A stretch of 64,000 bases of DNA from Mariluticola halotolerans (GTDB lineage Bacteria > Pseudomonadota > Alphaproteobacteria > Rhizobiales > Devosiaceae). The notes below the pieces were generated by a model. It was not told the DNA's origin. It searched no databases and saw only the letters and a program-made list of their open reading frames with translations. Both the position numbers and the translations under genes were made by a program. Below are positions 52,563 through 61,098 of the stretch, in pieces (the stretch's first letter is position 1; each line of letters opens with the position of its first letter). The stretch spans positions 372,001-436,000 of the forward strand of contig NZ_CP090960.1 in NCBI RefSeq assembly GCF_021611515.1. Direction: 5' to 3'.

Positions 52563-52717
52563 GCGATTATGTCTATCCTTACCTAATCCAGCCGCTGCCA
52601 CTATGCCGAATCTCTCTCCAGTGGCAGATTGAAAGACAAGCTGTGGCTGAATTTCTTTTAATCCGGGTAAACATGCTACCCGTTCCCCAGTCAAAACTCG
52701 AGGATGATGGTTTTTAG

Positions 52718-53731
52718 ATGAAGCTTGCAACGCTGAGAAACGGACGCCCGGACGGCCAATTGGTTGTTGTCTCCCGTGATCTTACCAGATTCGTCTCTGC
52801 GGGGCGCATTGCGCCGACATTGCAGGCGGCACTGGATATGTGGGAGGAGGCCGCCCCGCTGTTGCAGAATTTGAGTGATGAACTCAATGCAGGCGGCATT
52901 GCCGGGCAGGATTTTGAGGCCGGGCTGGCGCTGGCCCCGCTGCCGCGCGCCTATCAATGGATCGACGCGGCGGGCTATCTGGGACATCTGGAGCGGGTGC
53001 GCAGCCTCAAGGGATCGAAGGATGCGGAACTGCAATCGCACAGCCCGCTGATGTATCAGGGCGGGTCTGACAGCCTGAGCGCGGCGACAGACGCGATCCT
53101 TATTCCTGAAGACGGGTTAGCGACGGATTTTGAGGCAGAGGTTGCGGTGATTACCGGGCCTGTGCCGATGCGGGCGACCAAGGCGGAAGCTGAGGCGGCG
53201 ATCCGGCTGGTGACGGTTTGCAATGATGTTTCGCTGCGCCGCCTTGTGGTGGATGACCTGCAGAACGGGTTTGGGTTTTTTCATGCCAAGCCGGCAACGG
53301 CCTTTGCGCCGGTGGTGGCGACGCTGGATGAACTTGGTGATATCTGGCGGGACAACCGGTTGCATGCGCGGGTGCAGGTGGATGTGAACGAGAAACTGTT
53401 CGGCCAGCCCAATGCCGGGGAAGGCATGCATTTTGATTTTGCCGACCTGATTGTTGCCGCTACCCAGACGCGGCAATTGGGTTGTGGGACGATTATCGGT
53501 TCGGGCACGGTGGCCAATGACCATGACGAAGTGTTGCCGATCAAACGGGACGGCACCGGGTTTGCCTGTATTGCTGAAGCGCGCACCGTTGAGAAAATGA
53601 AATTCGGCAAGGCGTTGACGCCTTTTCTTAATCCCGGCGACCGGGTGCGGATTGCCGCGCGGGACGCAGAGGGCAAGGCTATTTTTGGCGCAATTGAGCA
53701 AGTGGTTGAAGTTTCATTGCGTGACGCCTGA
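52718..53731 (+). CDS. Fumarylacetoacetate hydrolase family protein
   Basis: This is 337 residues. The FAH fold C-terminal part has LATDFEAEVAVITG with metal-binding acids, NDVSLRRLVVDDLQNGFGFF, KPATAFAP, TQTRQLGCGTIIGSGTVAN and LNPGDRVRI. The N-terminal domain of about 90 residues matches the FAH-like subgroup rather than short oxaloacetate/acylpyruvate hydrolases. It cleaves a C-C bond of a dicarbonyl acid, with Mg or Ca. It is probably part of tyrosine or aromatic breakdown; no other tyrosine genes are adjacent. Confidence 0.9.
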   Translation: MKLATLRNGRPDGQLVVVSRDLTRFVSAGRIAPTLQAALDMWEEAAPLLQNLSDELNAGGIAGQDFEAGLALAPLPRAYQWIDAAGYLGHLERVRSLKGSKDAELQSHSPLMYQGGSDSLSAATDAILIPEDGLATDFEAEVAVITGPVPMRATKAEAEAAIRLVTVCNDVSLRRLVVDDLQNGFGFFHAKPATAFAPVVATLDELGDIWRDNRLHARVQVDVNEKLFGQPNAGEGMHFDFADLIVAATQTRQLGCGTIIGSGTVANDHDEVLPIKRDGTGFACIAEARTVEKMKFGKALTPFLNPGDRVRIAARDAEGKAIFGAIEQVVEVSLRDA

Positions 53732-53920
53732 GGGAGATTGGTGTGCGGGAGCCGCAAATCATCACGCATCTGTGATTGGATTTTGGTCGATTGTGTACGG
53801 CTGTTTCGTATTTCAGGACAATTTGATCGATAGATTGAACTTGCATGGGCAGCGTTGCCGCGATTGCATTCGTTTTGAGCCGACCAGAGACAAATTCGCA
53901 TATCCCGGAGAGGACAAAGA

Positions 53921-54364
53921 ATGAAACTCAACAAGATTACCGCCGCCGTTTTGGCCGGCCTGATGACCGCCAGTTTTGCAGCGCCGGTTATGGCTGATAC
54001 CGCGCTGACGGGTGCCGATGCCATTGCCAAACGCCAGGAACTGATGAAGCTCAATGGTATGACCCTGCGGGCAGCCGGTTCGGCGACGGGCGATGAGGCG
54101 GTTGCCGCTGCCCAGACGTTTGTCGACAATTTCACCATGCTGGAAACATTGTGGCCAGAAGATTCCCAGGGTGGGGAGAGCGACGCGCTGCCTGCGGTCT
54201 GGGAAGATCATGACGCGTTCATGATGGCGATGAGCAACGCATCGGCTGCGGCCGGGACCGTGCTTTCGGCGGCACAAAGTGGCGATATGGCCGCTTATGG
54301 AGCGGCCCTGAAGGGGTTGGGCGCGACATGTGGCGGGTGCCACAAGACGTTCAAGCAGCCCTGA
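53921..54364 (+). CDS. Cytochrome c (cytochrome c' type)
   Basis: This is 147 residues. A signal peptide (AAVLAGLMTASFAAPVMAD) precedes a four-helix domain ending in the haem-attachment motif CGGCHKTFK, only a few residues from the C-terminus, exactly where cytochrome c' proteins carry it. It is a periplasmic haem protein, possibly binding NO or CO. A strong terminator follows, so it is a single-gene unit. Confidence 0.9.
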   Translation: MKLNKITAAVLAGLMTASFAAPVMADTALTGADAIAKRQELMKLNGMTLRAAGSATGDEAVAAAQTFVDNFTMLETLWPEDSQGGESDALPAVWEDHDAFMMAMSNASAAAGTVLSAAQSGDMAAYGAALKGLGATCGGCHKTFKQP

Positions 54365-54391
54365 TTCTGCGCGATAACCTATGAAATTCGA

Positions 54392-54417
54392 GGCGGTGCG
54401 ACGGCACCGCCTTTTTT
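54392..54417 (+). terminator. Rho-independent terminator after the cytochrome c gene
   Basis: GGCGGTGC and GCACCGCC arms enclose GACG and are followed by six T residues. Confidence 0.92.
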
Positions 54418-54628
54418 CTGTCAGTCATACAAGTTTGCAAAAGCGCTTGATTTCGGCGTTTTTGGCCGTCATTGTGCGGTTCATGAAAACCGTTAACCTG
54501 ATCTGCATTACCTGCTGCATCATTATCCGCTAACCTCTCGGTGGCGGCACGGTTTTCTGTACTCTCAAGAACATGACCCGAGCCTTGCCACCGGCATCCT
54601 TTTTGCGTGGGCATGGACTTTAAAAAAA

Positions 54629-56071
54629 ATGACTTCGGGCACAGTTGCACAGTTGAGATTTTACGACACCTATTCGCGGCAGAAGCAGGATTTTGTGCCG
54701 CTCGATGCGCGTAATGTGCGGCTCTATGCCTGCGGGCCGACGGTTTATGACTATGCCCATATCGGCAATGCGCGCCCGGCCATCGTGTTCGATGTGCTGT
54801 TCCGGCTGTTGCGCCACGTCTATGGGGAAAGCCATGTCACCTATGTGCGCAATATCACCGATGTGGATGACAAGATAAACGCCCGAGCGGCACGGGATTA
54901 TCCCGACCTGCCGCTCAATGAGGCGATCCGCCGGGTGACCGAGGCGACCGGCGCGCAATATCAAAAGGATGTTGCTGCGCTGGGCTGCCTGCCGCCAACG
55001 CATCAGCCGCGCGCGACCGAAACCATTGATGAAATGGTGACGATGATTGCCGCACTGGTGAAGAAGAAACATGCCTATGTATCTGACGGTCATGTTCTTT
55101 TCAGCGTGAAAAGCTGGAAGAAGGGCTGGAAGAACGAATATGGCAAATTGTCCAACCGGTCGCTTGACGAAATGATGGCGGGCGCGCGGGTTGAGGTGGA
55201 AGACTACAAGCGCGATCCGATGGATTTTGTGCTGTGGAAGCCCTCGACACCGGAAGAGCCCGGCTGGGACAGCCCCTGGGGACGTGGACGCCCGGGCTGG
55301 CATATTGAGTGCTCGGCCATGGCTGAGAAATATCTGGGCGATGTTTTCGACATTCATGGTGGCGGGATCGATTTGTCCTTTCCGCATCACGAGAATGAAC
55401 TGGCCCAATCATGCTGCGCCAATGGCACCGACCGGATGGCGCAAATCTGGATGCATAACGGGTTCTTGCAGGTTGAAGGCCGCAAGATGTCGAAATCGGA
55501 AGGCAATTTCATCACCATCCACGATTTGCTGGAAACCGATAAATTTGGCGGACGGCAATGGCCGGGCGAAGTGCTGCGGCTGGCGATGTTGATGACGCAT
55601 TACCGGCAGCCGATTGATTTTTCGATTGAAAAACTGAAGACGGCCGAGACTGTGCTGAACCAGTGGTACCGGGCAATCGGGGATGCGCCGGCGGCGGAGA
55701 CGAGCGATTATGCGGTTAATCTGGTCAATGCGCTGCGCGATGATTTGAACACGTCTGCTGCAGTGAACGAATTGCATGCGGCGGCCGACAGCGCCAGCGA
55801 GGGCGCAGCGGACTGGGCGGGGCGGATGAAGGCGGCGGCGAATGTGCTGGGACTGCTGGAACATACTGCCAGCGAATGGTTTCAGGGCGGGGCGGCGGAT
55901 AGTGCCGATATTGAAGCGCAGATTGCAGCGCGGCTTGCGGCACTGGAGGCAAAAGATTTTGCCAGGGCTGATGAAATCCGCGCCGAGCTGCTGACAAAAA
56001 ATGTCCAGCTCATGGATTACAAAGACCCTCAGTCCGGCACCCGCCGGACCAAATGGGAGATCAAGTTATGA
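54629..56071 (+). CDS. cysS: Cysteine-tRNA ligase
   Basis: This is 480 residues. It has [18 protein letters not shown] with zinc cysteine and HIGH-type motif, WHIECSAMA and [12 protein letters not shown] for the remaining zinc ligands, and [10 protein letters not shown] for the KMSKS loop. It charges tRNA with cysteine. The ATG follows a run of A residues with no clear purine box. Its stop overlaps the start of the VOC gene (ATGA), beginning a five-gene plus-strand run through cimA. Confidence 0.96.
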   Translation: MTSGTVAQLRFYDTYSRQKQDFVPLDARNVRLYACGPTVYDYAHIGNARPAIVFDVLFRLLRHVYGESHVTYVRNITDVDDKINARAARDYPDLPLNEAIRRVTEATGAQYQKDVAALGCLPPTHQPRATETIDEMVTMIAALVKKKHAYVSDGHVLFSVKSWKKGWKNEYGKLSNRSLDEMMAGARVEVEDYKRDPMDFVLWKPSTPEEPGWDSPWGRGRPGWHIECSAMAEKYLGDVFDIHGGGIDLSFPHHENELAQSCCANGTDRMAQIWMHNGFLQVEGRKMSKSEGNFITIHDLLETDKFGGRQWPGEVLRLAMLMTHYRQPIDFSIEKLKTAETVLNQWYRAIGDAPAAETSDYAVNLVNALRDDLNTSAAVNELHAAADSASEGAADWAGRMKAAANVLGLLEHTASEWFQGGAADSADIEAQIAARLAALEAKDFARADEIRAELLTKNVQLMDYKDPQSGTRRTKWEIKL

Positions 56072-56448
56072 GCGGAATAGATCACATCGGCATTCTGGTT
56101 GAAGATATTGATAAGTCAGTTGATTTTTATAAAGTCGCGCTGGCGCCCCTGGGCATTGAATGTGTGATGGATTTTAGCCATGAGGGGCAACGTCACGCCG
56201 GTTTCGGCGACAATGACAACCCGTATTTCTGGTTGTCGGGTGGCGGGCGTGTGCCGGGAAATCATGTTTGCTTTTCGGCCGGCAGCCGGGCCGAGGTAGA
56301 CGCTTTTTATGCTGCGGCAATGCAGGCCGGCGCAAAGGACAATGGTGCACCGGGCCTGCGTCCGCATTATCACGCCAATTATTACGGGGCGTTTGTGTTT
56401 GATCCGGACGGACAAAACATAGAGGCGGTGTATCATGGCCCAGACTGA
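56068..56448 (+). CDS. VOC family protein (cysS operon)
   Basis: This is 126 residues of the glyoxalase/dioxygenase fold. It has [20 protein letters not shown] for the first module and [21 protein letters not shown] for the second, with the metal-type His and Glu in HIG and IEAV. It is of the same subfamily as the VOC protein at 10492 (common NxYYGA.V.DPDG-type block). It overlaps cysS by four bases and the next GFA gene by 14. Function unknown; linked by position to two GFA proteins. Confidence 0.88.
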   Translation: MSGIDHIGILVEDIDKSVDFYKVALAPLGIECVMDFSHEGQRHAGFGDNDNPYFWLSGGGRVPGNHVCFSAGSRAEVDAFYAAAMQAGAKDNGAPGLRPHYHANYYGAFVFDPDGQNIEAVYHGPD

Positions 56449-56914
56449 GACGCTTACAGGCGGATGCCAATGCGGGGCGGTGCGGTTTGCCACCAAGCTG
56501 GTGGGGCGCCCCTCGATCTGTCATTGCCGCATGTGCCAGAAGGCGTTTGGCGGCTTTTTCGGGCCGCTGGTGACCTCGCATGACGGGCGCTGGACGCGCG
56601 GTGCGCCGAAATGGTTCCAGAGTTCGAACCTGGCGCGGCGTGCCTTTTGCGGCGATTGCGGCACGCCTTTGGCCTATGAGACCAAATACGGGCTGGAGCT
56701 GGCGATCGGTGCGTTTGATGAGCCGGCGAAGGTGGCACCAGCCATTCAGGTCAATCTCAATGACAAATTGCCGTTTTTCGAGGTGCTGACCAGCCTGCCG
56801 GTGGTTGACGAGCCCGGCGCGGAATGGCTCGATTTCATGGCGGGCATTCATTCCAACCAGCATCCGGACCATGAGACGGATGACTGGGCGATTGAGAGCG
56901 GGGAGCCGTCATGA
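56435..56914 (+). CDS. GFA family zinc protein, copy 1
   Basis: This is 159 residues with the zinc pattern GGCQCGAVRFA, then CHCRMCQKAFGG and FCGDCGTPLAYE. The spacing is the same as in the gene at 11119. It begins 14 bases inside the VOC gene, so its translation depends on that gene. It is followed by a second GFA gene overlapping by four bases. Role in formaldehyde or glutathione chemistry is only suggested by the family name. Confidence 0.9.
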   Translation: MAQTETLTGGCQCGAVRFATKLVGRPSICHCRMCQKAFGGFFGPLVTSHDGRWTRGAPKWFQSSNLARRAFCGDCGTPLAYETKYGLELAIGAFDEPAKVAPAIQVNLNDKLPFFEVLTSLPVVDEPGAEWLDFMAGIHSNQHPDHETDDWAIESGEPS

Positions 56915-57402
56915 TGCCGGACGATCTGGCGATGAGCGGAGGCTGCCAGTGTGGGGCGGTGCGCTATCACGCGACATCGTTTCGCAATGATGCCCATATT
57001 TGCCACTGCCGCATGTGCCAAAAGGCAGTGGGCAATTATTTTGAGGCGCTGGTGGGCGTGCCCCTTGCGGCGTTCAGCTGGACGCGGGGGACGCCTGCGG
57101 TGTTTCAAAGCTCGGAACATGTTGAGCGCGGGTTCTGTCATCAATGTGGTACGCCGCTGTTTTATCGCGACGCACGAAGCGAACATATTTCGCTGACGAT
57201 TGGCGCACTGGACCATCCTGAGCGGATCAAGCCGGCCACCCAGGACGGGATTGAGGGGCGCATGCCTTGGTTTGCAACGCTGACTGATGTGCCCGATGCC
57301 GGAGAGACGGAAGCGGCGGACCCGGCATGGGCGGCGGCGATCAAAGCCAGCAATTATCAACATCCCGACCATGACACTGAAACCTGGACTGTAAAAGAGT
57401 AA
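56911..57402 (+). CDS. GFA family zinc protein, copy 2
   Basis: This is 163 residues and parallels the preceding gene: GGCQCGAVRYHA, CHCRMCQKAVGNYF and FCHQCGTPLFYR, with similar C-terminal tails (HPDHDTETW versus HPDHETDDW). The pair is a tandem duplication that has diverged. The two conserved tails suggest a shared partner or substrate. cimA starts four bases after its stop. Confidence 0.9.
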   Translation: MMPDDLAMSGGCQCGAVRYHATSFRNDAHICHCRMCQKAVGNYFEALVGVPLAAFSWTRGTPAVFQSSEHVERGFCHQCGTPLFYRDARSEHISLTIGALDHPERIKPATQDGIEGRMPWFATLTDVPDAGETEAADPAWAAAIKASNYQHPDHDTETWTVKE

Positions 57403-57406
57403 TCAA

Positions 57407-59017
57407 ATGGCCAAAGAACGCCTGTACCTGTTCGACACGACCCTGCGCGATGGCGCGCAAACTGCCGGAATCGAATTCTCGCTGGAGGACAAGATTTCCG
57501 TGGCGGCGCTGATCGAGCAATTGGGCGTCGATTACATTGAGGGCGGTTATCCCGGGGCCAATCCGGTGGATACGGCGTTTTTTGAAAAGAAGCGCACCAA
57601 AAAGGCTGTGTTTACGGCTTTTGGCATGACCAAGCGGGCCGGGCGTTCGGTGGAGAATGATCCCGGCGTGCAGGATATTCTCAATTCGGCAGCGGAGGCG
57701 ACCTGTTTTGTGGCCAAGGCCTGGGATTATCAGGTGGAGCTGGCGCTGGGGATTTCGCCAAAGGAAAATCTCAAATCGGTGACGGCCTCTGTCAGTGCGT
57801 CTGTGGCGCGGGGCAAGGAAACCATGCTCGATTGCGAGCATTTTTTCGACGGGTACAAGGCGAACCCCGCCTATGCGCTGGATGTGGTGAAAACGGCGCT
57901 GGCGGCGGGGGCGCGCTGGATTGTTTTGTGTGACACCAATGGCGGCACCATGCCCGCGGAAATCACCGAGATTGTGGGGGAGGTGATGAAAGTTTGCCCG
58001 GGGGACCGGCTGGGTATTCATGCCCATGACGATACCGGGCAGGCGGTGGCGAATACGCTGGCGGCGGTGGCCGCGGGGGTGCGGCAGGTGCAGGGGACGC
58101 TCAATGGCGTGGGCGAGCGCTGCGGTAATGCCAACCTGATCACGCTGATCCCGACGCTGATGCTGAAAACCGGATTTGCGGAACGGTTCACCACAGGCGT
58201 GAGCCAGAAGCAATTGGCCGGGTTTACCCGTATCTCGCGAGCTTTTGATGATCTGCTCAACCGGGCACCTGCGCGGCAATCGCCCTATGTGGGGACATCG
58301 GCCTTTGCGACCAAGGCGGGCATTCATGCGTCTGCGCTTTTGAAAGATCCCGCAAGCTATGAGCATGTGGCCCCGGAGACTGTGGGCAATGAGCGCGCGG
58401 TGATGGTGTCGCAACAGGCGGGCAAATCCAACCTGCTGACGGCGCTGGCGCGGCACAAGATCAAAATCGAGAAAGATGACCCTCGGCTCAACACGCTTTT
58501 GCGTGAGGTGAAGGAACGCGAGGCGCGCGGCTATTCCTATGACGGGGCTGATGCGTCGTTTGCGCTATTGGCACACCGGGTGCTGGGCAGCCTGCCGGAG
58601 TTTTTTACGGTTGAAAGCTATCGCACGGCGATTGAGCGGCGGCACAATGCCAAGGGCGAGCAGATCACGGTGAGTGAGGCTGTGGTGAAAATCCGGGTGG
58701 ATGACAAATTGCTGATGTCGGTGGCGGAAGGCAATGGTCCGGTCAACGCGCTCGATTTGGCCATGCGCAAGGATCTGGGCAAGTATTCCGACCGAATCGG
58801 TGACCTTGAACTTGTCGATTTCAAGGTGCGTATCCTGGACGGCGGCACGGGCGCGGTCACCCGTGTACTGATAGAAAGCAGAGATGGGACGGGAGAACGC
58901 TGGTATACCATTGGAGTTTCGCCAAACATTATTGATGCAAGTTTTGAGGCACTGTATGAGTCCCTTACGTACAAGCTCATGAAGACCGGAGCTCGTGGGA
59001 CAAAACGGCTCGGATAA
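57407..59017 (+). CDS. cimA: (R)-citramalate synthase
   Basis: This is 536 residues. It has YLFDTTLRDGAQTAGIEFSL for metal binding, the GGYPGANPVD substrate region, CDTNGGTMPAEI and HAHDDTGQAVAN with metal-ligand His residues. The C-terminal LeuA-type regulatory domain (from about 400) ends VSPNIIDASFEALYESLTYK. It makes citramalate from pyruvate and acetyl-CoA, a threonine-independent route to isoleucine. Probably translated with the GFA genes; feedback inhibition by isoleucine is expected from the family. Confidence 0.94.
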   Translation: MAKERLYLFDTTLRDGAQTAGIEFSLEDKISVAALIEQLGVDYIEGGYPGANPVDTAFFEKKRTKKAVFTAFGMTKRAGRSVENDPGVQDILNSAAEATCFVAKAWDYQVELALGISPKENLKSVTASVSASVARGKETMLDCEHFFDGYKANPAYALDVVKTALAAGARWIVLCDTNGGTMPAEITEIVGEVMKVCPGDRLGIHAHDDTGQAVANTLAAVAAGVRQVQGTLNGVGERCGNANLITLIPTLMLKTGFAERFTTGVSQKQLAGFTRISRAFDDLLNRAPARQSPYVGTSAFATKAGIHASALLKDPASYEHVAPETVGNERAVMVSQQAGKSNLLTALARHKIKIEKDDPRLNTLLREVKEREARGYSYDGADASFALLAHRVLGSLPEFFTVESYRTAIERRHNAKGEQITVSEAVVKIRVDDKLLMSVAEGNGPVNALDLAMRKDLGKYSDRIGDLELVDFKVRILDGGTGAVTRVLIESRDGTGERWYTIGVSPNIIDASFEALYESLTYKLMKTGARGTKRLG

Positions 59018-59061
59018 AAACACGAGCCGACGCCCCTGCGGAGCCGGCACGGAGGCCTTTT

Positions 59062-60678
59062 TTGGCGGATACAGCTTCTAGACGTTCTCTCTGGACTACA
59101 CTTGGTGCCGCAGCGGTGACTATCGTTGTTATTTTGGGGCTGGCAGCGGGACCAACCGCTGTGAGCTGCGCCAGCGATGCAGATGGTTTTGGGACCTGCG
59201 TGCGTGCCAAGCTGGCTGATATTGGCCTTTGGCGGCAAGACCCTGCAGCGGTTTCCGTACCTGCCAAGTCAGTTGCGGTGACGAATGAAGCGGTGCCCGA
59301 TGTTGCAGAGGAAACGGCTGAAGCCGAGCCAGTTGCCACCCCGTCCGAACCTGCCGAAAATGCCCTTGCGCCCCGCCTGGGGCTGGTGCGGGCCGAGCCT
59401 GACGGGTCTCTGGTGATTGCGGGCAGTGCCGCGCCGGGTGACGAGGTTGAAATCTACGCCAATGGCGAAATTCTGGGCCGCACAACGGCAGAATCAAGTG
59501 GTGACTGGGTGTTTGTTCCGGAGGCGACTTTGCCTGCCGGTGGTGTTGAAATTTCTGTTGCCGTGCCACAGACGGGTGAACTGGCCGCGCAATCGGTGGT
59601 TGTGGTCATTCAGGACGACCTGAAGACCGAGCCGCTGGTGGTGGCAAGCACGCCGGGTGAAGCCAGCAAGATTTTGCAGGGTCTGCCCATGCCTGAGCCG
59701 GTGACAACGGCGCCGCCAATGCTGGTTGCCGATGTGGAAACTGTGGATGAGGCTGGGCCAGCAGATGACGCTACCGCGCCTGCCGAGCCCGAAAGCGCGC
59801 CCATGGAAATGGCGGCTGCGGAAATGCCGGCGGCTGAAGCCGCGGATGAAGCGGTTGCAACTGCGATGAGTGTGGCCGATCCGGCGGCTGAGGCCGAGGC
59901 TGAAAGCGCTACGGAGGCTGACGACACTACTGTGGTTGCGATGACGAATGCCGCGGACAATGCCAAGACAGAGATGTCTGCAACGAGCATGGTGCCCCCA
60001 ACAATCGATGCGGTTGAAGTGGATGGCGCGCGGAACTTCTTTGCGGGCGGCGGCAGTGAAGGCGCGATTGTGCGGCTTTATGTCGATGACCAGTTCATCG
60101 CCGATACGGTGGTCAAGGATGGCCGCTGGTTGATTGAAACGCCGATTGACCATCTGCACTCCCCACGCCAGCGCATTCGCGTTGACATGTTGCGGCCGGG
60201 CACAGCGGAGGTTGTGGGCCGTGCGGAAGTGAATTTTGAAATCCAGCTGCCTGAAACAGGCGATGCGGTTGCGGTGGCGGATAATGGTGCGGCGGAAGCC
60301 GAGATCAATGCCACGGCCGCAGCGGCAGACGCAGGCGCTGCGCTGACAAGCCCGCCTGTGGTGGGTGAGGCGGCGGCGGATGCCTCATCACAGGATGCAT
60401 CGATGGATGTGGCTGCCAATGATGGTGCGATGGCCGATGAGGCGGCGGACAGTGATGTGCCGACGCTGACAGCTGTGCAGGTCGGCGATCCTGATGCCCA
60501 GCGCTTTGCCTCGGGCAAGGCGATTATTCGGGGTGGCGACAATCTTTGGACGATTGCCAGCCGCGTCTATGGCACCGGCTATCGCTACACCACCATCTAT
60601 CGGGCCAATCGTGACCAGATCCGCAATCCCGACCTGATTTATCCCGGACAGGTGTTTGAATTACCGGAAGCGGACTAA
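59062..60678 (+). CDS. LysM-domain protein with Ig-like modules and low-complexity linkers
   Basis: This is 538 residues. One membrane segment lies at about 13-33, then comes an Ala/Glu/Pro-rich linker. An Ig-like module (LVRAEPDGSLVIAGSAAPGD) is followed by a second long acidic Ala-rich linker and a second module (VDDQFIADTVVKDGRWLIE). The C-terminal LysM domain (GGDNLWTIASRVYG, then YPGQVFELP) should bind peptidoglycan. The first codon is TTG (59062) with GGAGG before it. It is probably anchored in the inner membrane and reaches the cell wall. Function unknown. Confidence 0.88.
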   Translation: MADTASRRSLWTTLGAAAVTIVVILGLAAGPTAVSCASDADGFGTCVRAKLADIGLWRQDPAAVSVPAKSVAVTNEAVPDVAEETAEAEPVATPSEPAENALAPRLGLVRAEPDGSLVIAGSAAPGDEVEIYANGEILGRTTAESSGDWVFVPEATLPAGGVEISVAVPQTGELAAQSVVVVIQDDLKTEPLVVASTPGEASKILQGLPMPEPVTTAPPMLVADVETVDEAGPADDATAPAEPESAPMEMAAAEMPAAEAADEAVATAMSVADPAAEAEAESATEADDTTVVAMTNAADNAKTEMSATSMVPPTIDAVEVDGARNFFAGGGSEGAIVRLYVDDQFIADTVVKDGRWLIETPIDHLHSPRQRIRVDMLRPGTAEVVGRAEVNFEIQLPETGDAVAVADNGAAEAEINATAAAADAGAALTSPPVVGEAAADASSQDASMDVAANDGAMADEAADSDVPTLTAVQVGDPDAQRFASGKAIIRGGDNLWTIASRVYGTGYRYTTIYRANRDQIRNPDLIYPGQVFELPEAD

Positions 60679-60686
60679 AGACAGAA

Positions 60687-60730
60687 GCCGCATTGCACAA
60701 AGTTTTCTTGTGCTTTGCGGCAGCTTCTTT
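60687..60730 (+). terminator. Hairpin terminator after the LysM gene
   Basis: GCCGCA/TGCGGC and GCACAA/TTGTGC stems, separated by a 2-by-2 internal loop, are followed by TTCTTTT. It lies 25 bp before the ArsR start. Confidence 0.75.
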
Positions 60731-60745
60731 TATCGTTAAATCACG

Positions 60746-61093
60746 ATGATCGATGAAAACCACCCAGATACGGTTCTGGCGCATGCCATGCGCGCACTCG
60801 GGCATCCCGTGCGGCTGAGCATTTTGCGCATTCTTGCGGAAAAATGTGATCCGCAATGCTGCTGCACCGAGGTGACGCAGTGCTTGCCGTTGGCGCAATC
60901 AACGGTATCGCAGCATATCAAGGTGCTGTTTGAGGCGGGGCTGGTGAAGCGCGACGCGCGGGGCACCCGCAATTGCTATTCCATCGATTTTGCGCGGCTT
61001 GATGCGCTGCAAGCTGCTTATGATTCCTACCTGTCCGGCCTGAGACCAAAACGAGGGACGCCCATACCGGCGTCGATACCGGAAAGCGTATAA
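60746..61093 (+). CDS. ArsR family transcriptional regulator
   Basis: This is 115 residues. It has a winged helix with HPVRLSILRILAE and LPLAQSTVSQHIKVLFEAGLV. A cysteine cluster KCDPQCCCTEVTQCLP lies in the first part, a plausible metal or redox site, unlike the CVC motif of ArsR/SmtB type. It is just 5 bp from the ABC exporter and convergent with nothing, so it probably controls the exporter. Confidence 0.9.
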   Translation: MIDENHPDTVLAHAMRALGHPVRLSILRILAEKCDPQCCCTEVTQCLPLAQSTVSQHIKVLFEAGLVKRDARGTRNCYSIDFARLDALQAAYDSYLSGLRPKRGTPIPASIPESV

Positions 61094-61098
61094 AGCGA

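Noticed and set aside
59008-59031. CGGCTCG/CGAGCCG hairpin at the end of cimA
   Set aside because: Overlaps the stop codon region and lacks a T-run; the later T-run belongs to the LysM gene start.
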